Of a stretch of DNA of 64,000 bases, positions 24,227-36,549 are shown in pieces. The position numbers and the translations under genes are program-made. Each line of letters starts with the position of its first letter. The stretch's first letter is position 1. Source of the stretch: Epinephelus fuscoguttatus (taxonomy: Eukaryota > Chordata > Actinopteri > Perciformes > Serranidae); contig NC_064757.1 of the NCBI RefSeq assembly GCF_011397635.1, positions 27,352,339 through 27,416,338 on the forward strand. The letters are read 5' to 3'. The notes beneath the pieces are model-generated. The model searched no databases, had not been told where the DNA came from, and saw only the letters and a program-made list of their open reading frames with translations.

Positions 24227-24382
24227 TGAACAGACTGTATTTGGTGTACTTGATTACAAATAGAGAGATTTGTGCCCATAGTTGCAGAGCTTTATGTCTG
24301 ATATATATTTTTTATAGAGAAAGAATGCATTTTATTTTACTTATATATTGTTAAAATGTGCTCATAATTATGCCTCTGTGTG

Positions 24383-24416
<34 letters not shown>

Positions 24417-24669
24417 ACACTGTGACAAGTGGAGACAGAGGGAGGCAGGACCCCTGGGAGATCAAGTAATCCTGCAGGCAGCACAATGGACACCCCTGAG
24501 TAGGATCCTTTCTGTTGGAGCATTGGAGGCCGGGGGCAGACAAAAAGATGGTGTAACACGCTGCCATGTTTCACTGGCTGGTTAAGTCAGCCTGTGTGTT
24601 TGTCTCTTGTCAGTGTGGGTGTCTTTCCGACATACAGGTTTGATTCAGTGAATTTAACAAATTAGATTG
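24227..24669. other. intergenic with (TG)n
   Basis: AT-rich, with a (TG)14 microsatellite at 24386-24414. No gene. Confidence 0.6.
24386..24414. repeat. (TG)n microsatellite
   Basis: About 14 TG units. Confidence 0.95.
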
Positions 24670-26047
24670 AGGGTGTTGACAAAAAGGGTTGAACTCAAAA
24701 AATGTAATTTATTATTAATTACTTGTTCCTCTTTTCAAAAGTAATATATTTACCTCATTACTTCCTGCCGACAGTAAGTTGTTACACTACTTGTTATATA
24801 ACTTTTCTGTTGCACCCCACAAAATTGGTTATTGCCTTATTTTTCCTCATATCCAGGCTTCACATGCCTCTGCGTGAATGCCTGGGTATTCTCTGGTAAG
24901 GGCAACTAAGGCTGGATCACTTGCTATTTTTCTTTTCTTTTTTACCTGGGTGGTCTTCTGTCACCTGTGACTGGTATTTCCCAAGAAACTGTCTGAATGA
25001 CAGAGAGTCAGTCATGAACACAGGCAACATTTTATCCAGCAACAAGCTTCATTAGCTCTTTGTCACTTGTAGCCTGCTGTCTATGATTATAATCCAGTTC
25101 GGTCAGAAACACTTTAGTCAAAAAAAACTTTATTTCCATCTGTAGTATTATATTTGGCAGTCTGGCTTTGTCCTGGGGCCTCTCTGCCTTTCCTCGGGCC
25201 TATGCAAAAATCTTGTTCCATACACCTATGTGGAAAGCCTAAGGTGGAGAGAGCACATTGCTCTGACCTTCTGTGTGCCTATGTGGAAAGCCTAAGGCGG
25301 AGAGAGCACACTTCTCTGCCCTTCCATGTGCAAACAAGGAAAGCCTGAGGCAGAGAGAGCAAACCTCCCTGCCCTTCCATGTGTCTACATGGAAAGCCTA
25401 AGGCAGGGAGAGCAGCAGCAAAGACCCCCTGGGAACAGAACAGAGCAGCATCAATGACAAATAGAAATGACATTGATAAGTCAGACACATGCACCTATGT
25501 GGAAAGCCTAAGGTGGAGAGAGCCCATCGCTATACCCTTCTGCATGCCTATGTGGAAAGCCTGAGGCAGACAGAGCAAACCTCCCTGCCCTTCCATGCGC
25601 CTACATGGAAAGCAGTAGCAAAGACCCTCCTGGAACAGAACAGCGCAGCATCAATGACAAACAGAAATGACATTGATAAGTCAGACACAGCATGAAAAGG
25701 AGGAGCCGGGGATGGATGCAGGTTACAAAGCAGTTTGCAGAGGAAGCAGCAACAGTAGGCAGGCCAGAGCAGTTTAAATAGGCCACCCTGAATGAGATTT
25801 CACCAATTGGTTGCATAGAAAGGAATCATGTGATCTATCAGCTGACTCCCTTCATCAATCAGCTGTCCATCAGTTGATTGGACTGCTTGAGATCAGCTGA
25901 TGTAGCTGGGATGTGAGCTGACAACCAAAGTAACGTTGTAACATTCTTTGTTTTGGGGCTAACTGTAATAACAAAACAAAAATTTTAATAGTATTTGTTA
26001 CACTACTTGTTACTTGGAAAAGTAATATTATTTACTGGCCAACACTG
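24670..26047. mobile_element. hAT-like nonautonomous element carrying a minisatellite
   Basis: The right end reads, inverted, CAGTGTTGGCCAGTAAATAA with TATTACTTTTCC. The left end (GGGTGTTGACAAAAAGGG, with AAGTAAT and TTACTT palindromes up to 24800) is a decayed version. Such CAGTGTTGG ends with multiple AGTAA/TTACT motifs are typical of fish hAT elements. Both ends also contain TGTTACACTACTTGTTA. The interior (25080-25890) holds a 53-bp minisatellite and unique sequence found again, inverted, at 34805-35283. No transposase frame. Left boundary and target duplication uncertain. Confidence 0.5.
25230..25700 (+). repeat. 53-bp minisatellite with higher-order structure
   Basis: The motif TGGAAAGCCTAAGG begins at 25231, 25283, 25337, 25390, 25500, 25553 and 25606, a 52-54 bp period. 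The 110-bp gap between the fourth and fifth starts holds an extra block (AGCAGCAAAGACCC to AGTCAGACACA) that recurs after the last unit. The array is therefore also duplicated at a higher order of about 200 bp. Confidence 0.9.
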
Positions 26048-27557
26048 TTAATGAAAGATGAAAACAAGCAAGTGTTGAAGATCACATATCAAAAAGACTT
26101 TTTAAGATGTTCTCTCCATTCACGCTGTGCCTGGTTAACATTGTCTACAGAGATTTTCTTTTGTCAGTGGAAATGATCAGTTTTATGCTTTGATTCTCTA
26201 TAGCTTCCTTCAAAATAGTTTTATTATCCCTCACCTCACTGCGGTTGTTGCCCTGTTTCCCTCCCCAGTGTACAAAGGCCGGTTATCTTTCCCACCACAA
26301 CAGAGTACCGGGTTCTTTGCCTTCTGAAAAACATTTCTTATACGCTGACCCCACTGACCGACATCAATTATCAAAGCCAAATAATCAGCACCAAACCGCC
26401 AGGCTCAGACAAATCTTACCAGTATGATCCAATAGACTCTGCCTCTGTGAATAAACAATAACAGAAAGCTCCTATTTTAATCACATCTAAACCACAAACC
26501 CTGCTCTTCATTTTCCCACAGGAGAGAAATAAAAGCTTGCACAATAACCAGCACCTACATGTGTCTCGCTCTATAAACTCCACCACACACTGTGAGCCGA
26601 ATTGATGGAGAGTAACCCGAGAATGAAAATTAAAACACTGTCACCTTGTTTTTGAAGATGAAAGATGCCGAGTAAAAGAGAAGTGAGCGGGGCGTTATTG
26701 GATTAGCAGCCGATACAATCACATCTGTGCAGATTTGCCTCTGTGCTGTAAATGTGATTGTGGGCAATAACACGTCGATTAAGGGGCCGTGGCTGGACTA
26801 TTGGAGGCTTTGTGTGAGTCTGCAGAGGAGTTGATTAGATTAGTGTGGGCCAGGGTGGGAAGCCTGAGGGAGAGGGGGTGAATACTGATGAGAAGGTCCA
26901 AAAGTAACCTCTTGAAAAGTACCACTTTTTTCAAAAACATCAGGAGGCACAAGGGATAATGTGGTGATTTGTTGTTGCAAGATATGCCTGTTCTCCTGTA
27001 TGTTAAAACATTTAAGACAACCTCATCTGACCTGTGTAGCACTAATCAAGGTGGGAATAAGCGTGGGGAGATGTCGGTGGCAGAAATTACAGTATTTCCT
27101 CCTGCAGCAAGCACAATTCTGCAGAGGGGACAATGGGCCGGAGGAGATCCTAATCAGAGTGAAATATCACTCCTGTCCTGAAGAAAGTTCACATCTTCAA
27201 TTCTTTGGTGAGTACAACCACTTTCACACATAAACATTGTGTTTAACGTGGGGTAATAATCGTGCATTGAAACTGTTTGACACACCAGACTTTCATCACA
27301 GGCTAAATGCTGGACCCAAGTCTGCAGTTTAATTACAAGTTGTGTAAAATGGTTGCTGCCATGTTTACAATACAGATTAAAAATGGCAGGCAGCAAAGTG
27401 GAGGTGAAATTGAGCAAAGCTAAAAGCTTTCTGGGCAGCTTTCATTTATGTTGCTGTTTGCACTGCAAGAGTGCAACTTTGATTTTGCTTTGCTGGTAGT
27501 TTCTGAGGCAGTGAGCTCCCACACTGGATCTGTCAGTCTGAAGAGTGGTTTTTTACA
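26048..27557. other. intergenic, no gene seen
   Basis: The block 26480-26830 is of even composition with homeodomain-type motifs (ATTAAAAC, GATTAG, CAATAA) and may be conserved non-coding DNA. There is no gene. A short A-run lies at 27635-27648 in the next element. Confidence 0.4.
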
Positions 27558-28745
27558 ATTTAAAGTAATACTTCACCCAGAAAATCATCATTTGTATATC
27601 AGTTACGTACCCTTTATTATGCTGAATTTGTGAAAAAAAAAAAAAAGTTTTCTTGCAAGCCTCCACAGTGAACAAAGAATCCAAAAACAGAGAAAACTCT
27701 AGATGAATTGAAGTAAAAGGGGGCCATGTTTAACAACAGCACACTATATCATAACATCCGTTTACAAACTCTCACACAACTTGTACAATAATCCAAGTCT
27801 CATCTGTCCAATTGAATGCTCATTACTTCCCACACACATGCATTTTCGCTAAAATCTTACTGTTTCAACAGTCTCAAGCGTGGACGAGTAGTGCGCCTGA
27901 GCAAGCACGTGCGTTTGAGCTCTGCTCGGTGGACGGCACAAGAAGAGTTCAAATGCATGTGCTTGCCCACACATGTTACTCATATGCGGAAGCAAGGCAT
28001 TCTCACTCTGACGTTTGTAATGGACTTTCTACGTCCAGATACAACGGGAAAGGTTGTTGACGTTCTGGGATGCCGTGTCAAGTTCTGACTGTTACATGAA
28101 TTGTCTTCTTTCAAAATACACTTCCATTTTCACAGGAAATTTACCGATTACATACTGTCTCTTTCAAAATAAACGCACTATGTCGGTAAAACACCGCGAA
28201 TTGACGCTTTTTTGCCTTCGACAGCTAACACACATGGTTGGGTTTAGGAAGAAAAGAGAAGGGTTTGGTTTTATAATCTTACGGGACACAAACGCCATTC
28301 TCCTGGGTGACAGTTGGTGTTTCTTGGACCACCAAGCACCCTCAAACTATGACGGTGACCAGCAGCTTATCATGCCAACATAAAAGGAGGTTTTTTTGTT
28401 TGGTGTCTGACGCTGCAAGTCACTGACCAATTGTCGGATTTTGATGACTTCAGAGTGAGACCAGGTTGCAGTGTAGGGCACAAGAGGAGTTCAAAAGCAT
28501 GCACTTGCCCAGGCATGTCACTCATGTGTGAAAGTGTTTGATGTAGTAAGGTTTTTGCAAAAATGTGTTTGGGAAGTACGAGCATTTGACTGGATTAATG
28601 AGACTTGGATTAATACAAGTTGTGTGAGAATTTACTCCGTTTTTGGATTTTTCGTTCACCATGGAGTTTTCTTTCAACATGACACAGGGGAAAATTAATA
28701 AAAATGATCATTACGTTTTTTGTCCTGGGAGTAATGCTAGTTACC
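27558..28745. mobile_element. nonautonomous DNA transposon with long inverted ends
   Basis: The left arm (27558-27990) and right arm (28450-28745) are imperfect inverted copies. Left TCCAAAAACAGAGAAAACTC (27690) pairs with the complement of right GAGTAAATTCTCACACAACT. The shared order continues through ACAACTTGTA, CCAAGTCTCAT, AATGCTC, ACTTCCCA, CACAAGAAGAGTTCAAA and GCACTTGCCCA-GCATGT. The outermost ends (AAAGTAATACTTCACCCAGA) resemble known fish elements ending in TTAAAGGGATA-TTCACCC. The centre (28020-28440) is the dispersed repeat found at 15.3 and 21.3 kb. No coding capacity. Confidence 0.65.
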
Positions 28746-29149
28746 TCGTTAGTAGGTGCTGTGAATAAGCTGACCAGACATACTAAATGTAGTGGCATAC
28801 AATAAAGCAGACAGACACACTCTTTAATCCATGTCATACACTTTTGTCTTGTGTTTTTGGTTTAAAAGGCAAAAAATAAAACATTGGCCTCAACTGTAGA
28901 TGACAATATTTCCTCTTGGCAGCGATCAAAACATCTACCTTTATCTCTACATGCTATACCTCTTTTCACCTCATGTTACTTCTTCCCCGTCTCCACCTCT
29001 CGATCTCCTTCCTCCATCTGTCTCCCCCAGACAGCCAAGAAAAAGGCCTCTCTGATTTCCACCTGACAAATTGTCTTATCGGTCAGCGAGCCGGTTGGGG
29101 GCGAATGAAAACATGACCTTCTCAGGCGGGGTCCCTCACAGAGAACTCT
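28746..29149. other. intergenic, no gene seen
   Basis: Balanced composition from 28900; could be regulatory. No specific feature. Confidence 0.4.
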
Positions 29150-29250
29150 GGGTACACTGATCAGGACTGATAAAAGCTCAAGGAAGAGGATACTGCACAC
29201 TCACACAGAGACTTATCTCCAGGTACACTGATCAGCAATGATAAAGCCAT
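29150..29250. promoter_or_regulatory. duplicated GATA/TGATCA module (candidate)
   Basis: GGTACACTGATCAGGACTGA followed by TAAA at about 29151 is repeated as GGTACACTGATCAGCAATGA followed by TAAA at about 29222, a 70-bp spacing with two or three differences. Each copy has TGATCA and TGATAAA, the latter being a GATA-factor core. Function is inferred only. Confidence 0.35.
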
Positions 29251-29548
29251 GGGAGGATAAGGGAGAGCAGTGGAGTGGCAAACAAGCACCATTAGGGTTA
29301 TTCTATTCATACTTGGAGCGAGGAAGAGAGACACAGAGAGCAAGGTAGGCAGTTAAGTGGCTAACGAGGCCCATTAGTACTGCTCAGACTTTCAGAGTGA
29401 TGCTTGGCAGACAGACTGACTGACCTGCTGATTGACAGGAGTGGACGGGGGCTGGAAGGGAGGAGGGGAAAGAAGGAAAGCAAGAGAGTATATAATGTTG
29501 CATTTACACAAACGACTGGATTAGTGTGAACTCTTGGTTTAGTTTAAT

Positions 29549-29645
29549 TAAAGGTCCAGTGTGTGGGATTTAGGGGCATCTACTGGTAAAAATGGTGTAT
29601 AATATAATGTTTTTTTTAGTTTATAATCACCTGAAAGTAAGAACT
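29549..29645 (+). repeat. dispersed fish repeat end, copy 1
   Basis: TTAAAGGTCCAGTGTGTGGG, followed by ATTTAGGGGCATCTACTGG, is the terminus of a very common percomorph-type repeat. A second copy begins at 63922 in the same orientation. Only about 95 bp are recognisable. Confidence 0.7.
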
Positions 29646-30693
29646 GTTGTGTTCTTTTTATGTTAGAGGCAGGTATAGGTGACATTGGGAAGAAAGAGAA
29701 GGAATGAGAGGAGAGTTCATGAGGATACAGTGCAAAGGGCTAGCTAACCTTTCAGATCTGTCCCATTGTCCCACATTTAAGGCACCAGCATCCAATGTGA
29801 GAGCACGAGGTGCAAAGTCTCCCTGCGAGTGGAGGGAAGTTAGACGAAGGAGAGAAAGGGAGAAAGGGAAAGACGTAGCGACCGACAGAAAGTTGAAAAA
29901 AGTAAGAAGATGTGACCCGAGCGTAAATCAAGTGCAGACAAAAAGTATGATGGGAGAAAGGCGGGGGGGGGGGGAGTGAAGGTAGAACAAGTTGGGGTGT
30001 GTGCACAAGATAAACGGCCCCTCCTCTTTACCTCACGCTTGGCTGCTCCAGGACGGAGAGAGAAGGAGAGAAAGAGGGGATGGGGGAAGAATAGAGGGTC
30101 ACACTAGACAGTGGGGGCTTTGTGGGCACTTATCAGAGACTGATGGCAAAGCAGTGGAGAGACGGTGAATAGAAAAGGACGTAGGTGTGTGTGTTTGTGT
30201 GTGTGCATGCTGGATTGTCGTGTAAGAGAACCAGCAATGAAAGAATAGAGGGATGATGCAGATGGAGATGAGACAAGAAACTGTAAAGTGCAAAATGGGG
30301 TGAAGGAGGAGGAGTGGTGAGGCCCACGAGCAGCAGCATAGCGCCCTGTAGATCACTTTACCAAACCTGAATGCAACTTCAGGAGAGACCGAGGAGGAGA
30401 GAAAGAGAGGGAAGGAGGGAGCACAGGGACACCAACAAAGAGTGAGAAGGTCAAGAAGAGGTATATGATATGGAGGGAGAGAAAATGGAAAGTGGAGGAG
30501 GTGAAGGACCAGTGAAGATTGGGTTACGCAGCAGAATTTCAGTATCACGTCCATCAAGATGTTGTTTCACAGAGAGAGTGACTCTGCTGTGGGTGTCGGA
30601 GAAATCAGGAAAATGTGGAATTAAAGTTCAGTTCCTCGTTAACTTTTGTTGTTGCTCACTTTCGAACTCCATCTCTCTCTTTCACTTTCCCAC

Positions 30694-30695
<2 letters not shown>

Positions 30696-30725
<30 letters not shown>
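30696..30725. repeat. (CA)n microsatellite
   Basis: About 14 CA units. Confidence 0.95.
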
Positions 30726-30733
<8 letters not shown>

Positions 30734-30938
30734 AGTCAGCGGCAGCTCCCAGCTCCCCGTGGTGCGCCCGCTGAGAGGGGTCATGTCAGACATCAACTCC
30801 CGTCGCGTCAGCTCTTTTTCTCCCACAATTCAACACAGCTGAGGCTGTCACCGCGCTAACCTCCCTTCCCCCCTAAAAAAGGCCCAGACACTGGCCCCTA
30901 ACATTCACGCACATATTTATGATGTACACACATAAGTC

Positions 30939-30940
<2 letters not shown>

Positions 30941-30975
<35 letters not shown>
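30941..30975. repeat. (CA)n microsatellite
   Basis: About 17 CA units. Confidence 0.95.
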
Positions 30976-30981
<6 letters not shown>

Positions 30982-32274
30982 GCTCATTCACACGCCTTAT
31001 CAAACACACACATTTAGATGCAGAGGCGTCCCAGAGGAGACGGACCCCCAACTGGTGTCCACCAGCAGGGTTGCTGATCCTGTGCTGACATTCCCATCTC
31101 AGTCGTCTCAACCTCCCTGCCAGCCAACAGAATAGAGACACCGGGAAACACACACACACATACACACAGTCACAGTTGTCTCAGCTCGTCTGCCGGCTTA
31201 AAGAAAAGCTTAACGAGTTTTTCACTCTCTTCCTGTCTCGCCCTTCTTCTCTTTAGTTATGCAAACTTTATAAATGACTTTAAGAGTTTGCTACACCTCG
31301 TAGATGCATGTTTTTTTCTGCATCTGCATTAATACTAGATTGGAATATATGAATGAATGAAACCTTTATTGCCTCAAGGAGAAATTGATTTGCACAATTA
31401 AGCATAAAAGAAGATCAATGAGCATTAACAACAGCACATACACAACACAAGCATCATATAGACACAATAAAAGGCAGAAGAAGATGGAAGATGTTTATAA
31501 TGAGAATGTTATTGTAAAGTCTCTCAAACTGCTGCCAAATATGATAATGCAAGCAAATGTCAGTTATACTCACTGCAACTATTTTTGTTCAGCAATTTTA
31601 GGGGTAGCGCTGCAAAAATGTACTGATTAGCTGCTAATTGTCAAATTATCTGCCATCAGATAAGTGGTCTGAGTAATTTTTTAAGGGAAAAAAGTCAAAA
31701 TTCCAGCTTCTTAAATGTGAATATTTTTTGGTTTCTTTACTCCTCTATGACAGTAAACTGAACATCTTTGGGTTATGGACAAAACAAGACACTAGAGGAC
31801 ATCATCCTGGGCTTTGGGAAGCACTGATTGAAACATTTTCACCGTTTTCTGACAACCAATTTTACGAAGAGAGGAAATCACCAACTGATCAATTGACAGT
31901 CAAAATAACTCTTAGTTGCAGCCCTATTTTGGTGTAGAAGGAGCCGAAGTCAACAAAGTTCAGTCTATTTCAGTAAAATTGTAATAACTTGCCATTGGTG
32001 AGTAACTGCAGGCATTGGTGTAGCCTACTGTAAGGCCATGTTAGATCAAATCCTAATCTTGTGGTATGTTTGCCATTATACCAATGCTTTAAATTTGACT
32101 TTGGAACGTTGTCACAGTCCACTAGTGAAAAAGTTGCCATTGACTTCATGTTTGTCAGAAAAGGCATGTGTATCTACATCTCAAGGCCAGTCTCAACTGG
32201 AAAAATAGAATAATGAATCATAGCTCTCAATTTTAAAAGTCTAAATGACAGAGACATAATTGGGATCATTTGAT

Positions 32275-32820
32275 TCAAACAATTGACAAACAGACAGGAG
32301 GACAATGCAAAGGCATGCAGCGCCAACAAAGCTCTGTCTGAACAGCGTTCTGTAAGGCAGCCTGGGGATCAGTCATTGTCCCCCTGTCTTTCTGCACGTC
32401 TCCTTCTGTTTAATTAAAACACTGTGATAATGTGACAGACCCGACAAAGTTGACTGCAGCCACTGATCTCCTCTGCCATCCAAAAGAGTAAATAACAAAG
32501 GGCAATCTTTTATTTATACTGCGCTAAAGGCCAATACAAACTTCTTTTTTTTTTTTGTACTTTTCAACAGTGATTGTAAATAATAACAATAATCCACAAT
32601 CAGGGCTAAAGATGCTATCATGATTAAACAAATGAACAACGCACAGCTTCAGAATATGGATGCACGACAGAAATTTATGATATAGATAAAATTAACATTG
32701 TTTGATTAAGGAGTGCAAACAGGAGGACAATGCAGAGGAATGCTGCGCTAACAAAGCTCAGTTTGACTGATGTTCTGTAAGGCAGCCAGGAGGATCAGTC
32801 ATTGTCTCTCTGTGATTGGT
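32275..32820. repeat. direct duplication of a ~110-bp module
   Basis: 32285-32395 (CAGGAGGACAATGCAAAGGC, then the ACAAAGCTC, GTTCTGTAAGGCAGCC and GATCAGTCATTGTC themes) recurs at 32719-32812 with about 80-85% identity by eye, offset about 435 bp. The intervening 320 bp are AT-rich and unlike either copy. It matches no repeat family known to me. Confidence 0.65.
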
Positions 32821-33130
32821 GGGTTGTCTCGGCTGCTCCGCAGCATCACCTCCAGCAACATGGGAATTCTCCCCTGCTGCTGTCGCTGTTTGCCTGCAGA
32901 GACAGAGAGAGGTTACATGAGTGATGACTAAACAAAAGCAGAACAAAAGAAGTCAAATGAGTGTTTGATAAGTTATCTATAGATATCGAGGAGGATCTGA
33001 GTTTGTGTTTCATGATATCAACATGAATGTGTAAAAATCCAGCAAGAATTGTGCTGCTAATCAACTACTGTATATGCACAGGACATTGCTGCATGCTCCA
33101 AACTCTATGTTGGACTCGAGTCACATGACT
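32821..33130. other. intergenic, no gene seen
   Basis: Nothing recognised. Confidence 0.4.
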
Positions 33131-33862
33131 TGGGGTGCCTTCAGACCTAGAGTTGTCTTGCTTTGGTCCGAATCAGGGACTAATTTTGTTACAAAGCTGC
33201 ATAATTGCCTAGAGTTGGTTCGTGTTCTCACGGCAGCATTTACAAATGGACCAGATCAAATGCCTTTTGCAATAAAGCTGCTCTTGATTGGTCAGAATTT
33301 CCATGAGGGAAAAATCCAGGAAGTAAACAAAACATTGAAGAAGAGTACACTTGCAAGATAAATGCGACACTTTCTAATGTCACAATGGAGGGACAACTAC
33401 GCAGGTTGATTTTAGCGCTGCTCATCGTGGACTATATTGCTGTCATTGTTCATTTTAGTCAAACCATACAGTTTGAAAACGAGACGCAGCTCCAACTAGA
33501 AAACAATGTTTTGATGCATTAGATGTGCTGAATGTGCATATTAAGGCAGTACAGGAGGAGGCGCACATTAATAATCCTCCAGGACTGTAACATGCTCATG
33601 TTTAACCCAAACAATGTGTCATGTGACTGCAGTTGGTTCAGATCGAGGTCGGAACAGGTGCTCACCGCAAACGAACCGCACCAGAGTTTGTTTGTAATCA
33701 GACCGAGACCACCTCTTCAAGAAGGTCTTGGTCCGGTTGTTTTGTCGCACACCCGAGTGCGGTGGCTGTGTTCACACCTGCCCAAAAAACTGCACTTAGG
33801 GGGCAAACAAACTTGAGTTCGATTGAACCGAACCAAACAGGGCAGGTGTGAAAGCACCCTTA
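33131..33862. mobile_element. hAT-type nonautonomous element (about 730 bp)
   Basis: The right end, inverted, reads AAGGGTGCTTTCACACCTGC then CCTGTTTGGTTCGGTTC. The left end reads GGGGTGCCTTCAGACCTAGA then GTTGTCTTGCTTTGGTCCG. These ends with TTTCACACCTG and TTTGGTTCGG are a well-known fish MITE type. It lacks coding capacity; the target duplication is not clear. Confidence 0.65.
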
Positions 33863-34804
33863 GAGACTCAAGACAGACTGGTATCACAGATTTGATGACT
33901 TTAAACATGACTTGTCAAAAAAAAAACGACCTGCAACACTACCTAGACTTTAACCACAAATCAACTCGTTTCCCTTCATTTCCTCAATCAACTCACATTA
34001 ATGCCATTTTCTCTCATCAGACAGACACTTAATTCCCCAGACCCATTTTGTTGGAACTGATCTGACAGGAGAAGACAATGAAGAACTAATTTTACCTTTC
34101 TGAGAACCAGTTGGAAAGAATGATACCAAAGATCATTTTGTTTGGGCACAAGGAACTACTTCCAAAAACCTTGTTTTAGCAAATAAATATAAATATTTAA
34201 AAGCATTCATGGTTTTTGTTAGTTTAATAGATTATCAATCTGATGTTAAAATGGCATTATATTTGGTGAAGAGTGCATCAAGACTTTTTTAGGACTCAAA
34301 ACACAAAGTTTGGGACTTGGAACTAGACTTGGACTTGTGAGTCTTGACTTGGGACTTGACTGCAGAGATTTGAGACTTTCCTGAAATCATGTACATTGGT
34401 CGATCATGCGCAAGTCTGGGAAGTTTTGTCCACTTAGCTAGTGTACAGTAAAGTCAGTGACATGTAAGTAAAGTATAAACTATAATGAGGTATAAATTAG
34501 GCTTGAGTTATGATCTGTTGTGATAATATTTGCCAAAATTTAAAGTGGTGTGGTAAGACAAGTGGTTTCAGTGATACTTAAACAAAAAGCTCTGTTATCT
34601 ATCAATATCAAACACCTACGCTTGTATAGTCTACTTTAGAGATGGACGGTGAGTGTTGGTGGTTTACCTCATCAGAGAACAGTGTGGTCAGCTTGGCTTT
34701 GTCAGGTTACAATGGATTGCAATGGTGACACCTTTTCACAGCAAAACAAAGACTCGGCACATCTGTAAAAACTTACATCTATATTTATATTTATGTATAC
34801 AGTG
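33863..34804. other. intergenic, no gene seen
   Basis: AT-rich; a decaying GACTTGGGACTTGA-type simple repeat at about 34310-34370. No gene. Confidence 0.45.
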
Positions 34805-35283
34805 CTTCTTTTTTAATCAACAGATGGAGCAGGTGATTGATGGAAGGGAGTCAGCTGATAGATCATGATTCCTTTCTATGCAACCAACTGGCGAATCTCA
34901 CTCAGGGCGCCCTATTTAAACTACTCCGGCTATTACTGATGCTGCTTCCTCTGCAAGCTGCTTTGCAACCTACCTCCACCCCAGCTCCTCCTTTTCATGC
35001 TGTGTCTTACTTATTAGTGTCATTTCTGTTTGTCATTGCTGCTGCTCTCCCTGCCTTAGGAGTTCCATGTAGGCACATGGAAGGGCAGGGTGGCTCACTC
35101 TCTCTGCCTCAGGCTATCCTTGATTGCACATGGAAGGGCAGGGAGCTGTGCTCTCTTCATCATAGGCTTTCTGCGTAGGCCTAGGAAAGGCAGAGAGGCC
35201 CCAGAACAGAGCCATACTGCCAAATATAACCCGGCAAATGGAAATAAAGTTTTCTTTGACTAAAGTGGTCCTGACTTAACTGT
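34805..35283 (-). repeat. inverted partial copy of the minisatellite-bearing element
   Basis: The reverse complement of this stretch matches 25090-25890 of the other copy: GGTTGCATAGAAAGGAATCA at one end, the minisatellite units (ACATGGAAGGGCAGGG theme) in the middle, and ATGGAAATAAAGTTTT-CTTTGACTAAAGTG at the other. It carries fewer minisatellite units and lacks the hAT-like ends. Confidence 0.75.
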
Positions 35284-36513
35284 GACATAGTATCACTCCC
35301 TACTTTAGTCTACTGGATCAAAACATGAGCAACAGTGGGTGGCACACGGCGGATCAACTAGTAATAATGATGTGCTTCATTATTGTGTCAGCCAAATTCT
35401 TTTTGGTCTCTGTGCAAGTTCAGAAACTTGTCGCAGCACCATGACAAACATGCAGAGACTCTTTGACAGGCCAGCTGATCTTTAAAGCAGCATAGCGCTC
35501 TGACAACTCGGGCACTGTGGCTTTTGAGTTTGACATTTCTCAGTGTTGTCCAGCAATGCATGCTGGTACTGTATGTATGTGGAGCTTTTAATGTTCAGAC
35601 TTCATGTTATCTCAGTGATGTCCCCTCTGTGTTGTCTCTCCATGGTGTTACACTGAAAAGCAAAAAGAACTTTTGGATTTCAGTGTCTTGTGTATGCCAC
35701 TGATCATTTTCTGGGATTGTTCAATCATTATGAGGAAAAGGGGAAATATACAAGAGTTGAGACATTTCTTTGTCTGTCTCTCACCTCAACGCCATATCAG
35801 TCAGAGTCAATGGCTACAATTATTTTTAACATGAAATGTCTTCTGCCCTCAGAGAGAGCCTTCATATGGGGTGGTGTGTGTATGTCTCTCTGTGTATTTC
35901 TTAGAGGGGGGGTGGGGTCGGTTACATCCCAGACGTGTTACCACGGTGACAAGGTGCTCCCTGCCGCCGTCGGGTCTCGGCCAAGTTGGGCGCCATGGTG
36001 ACTGGGTGGTGACAGACTTTGTGACGAGTCCGCTGGGACACCGTGGTTGGGTCAACCTTAAAAACACATGCACACGCAGACACCCATGCAACGCATGCAC
36101 GCACACATGCACTTGACATGGACATTGAACGTAAAAGTTAGACACAGATAGGATGTGCAGATGCAAGTTTTTCTTTTGCATATTACATGCACACATGTAC
36201 AGTACATGTATAGTGAGAAGTACTCACACATGCAGCATGCATGCACACATGCACGCTCAACAGCTGGATCTGTCTGTGCTGGTGTGTGTGAATGTGTGTG
36301 TGTGTTCTTGTTGATGCAGCTGCATGCATTTTGTGTAACTATTGATATTAAATTGAAAATTTGTTTTCAAAAGCAGCAGAACATCATATCACCCGCTTCC
36401 CTTTCGCAGTGTGAATGATTCCGCTTTTCTTTTCTTCTTTCTATCACTTATTGCCTCCAGCAAAAACATCCATTAAAACATCTGCGGTACTCGTCTATTT
36501 TTGTTGATGCTAT

Positions 36514-36549
<36 letters not shown>

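Larger units (their letters stand above)
29646..32274. other. purine-rich intergenic stretch with CA repeats
   Basis: AG-rich from 29820 to 30520, which creates long spurious frames. Two CA microsatellites are listed separately. At 31345-31480 a segment (AACCTTTATTGCCTCAAGGA) resembles the 3' tail of fish LINEs. No gene. Confidence 0.45.

Noticed and set aside
25230-25700. Regular repeats with spacers, considered as a CRISPR-like array
   Set aside because: This is eukaryotic DNA, the units are adjacent 53-bp tandem copies without unique spacers, and the block recurs inside a dispersed element.
29704-29979. 91-codon + strand frame rich in Arg/Lys/Glu
   Set aside because: Driven by the AG-rich composition of 29820-30100; no start context or homology.
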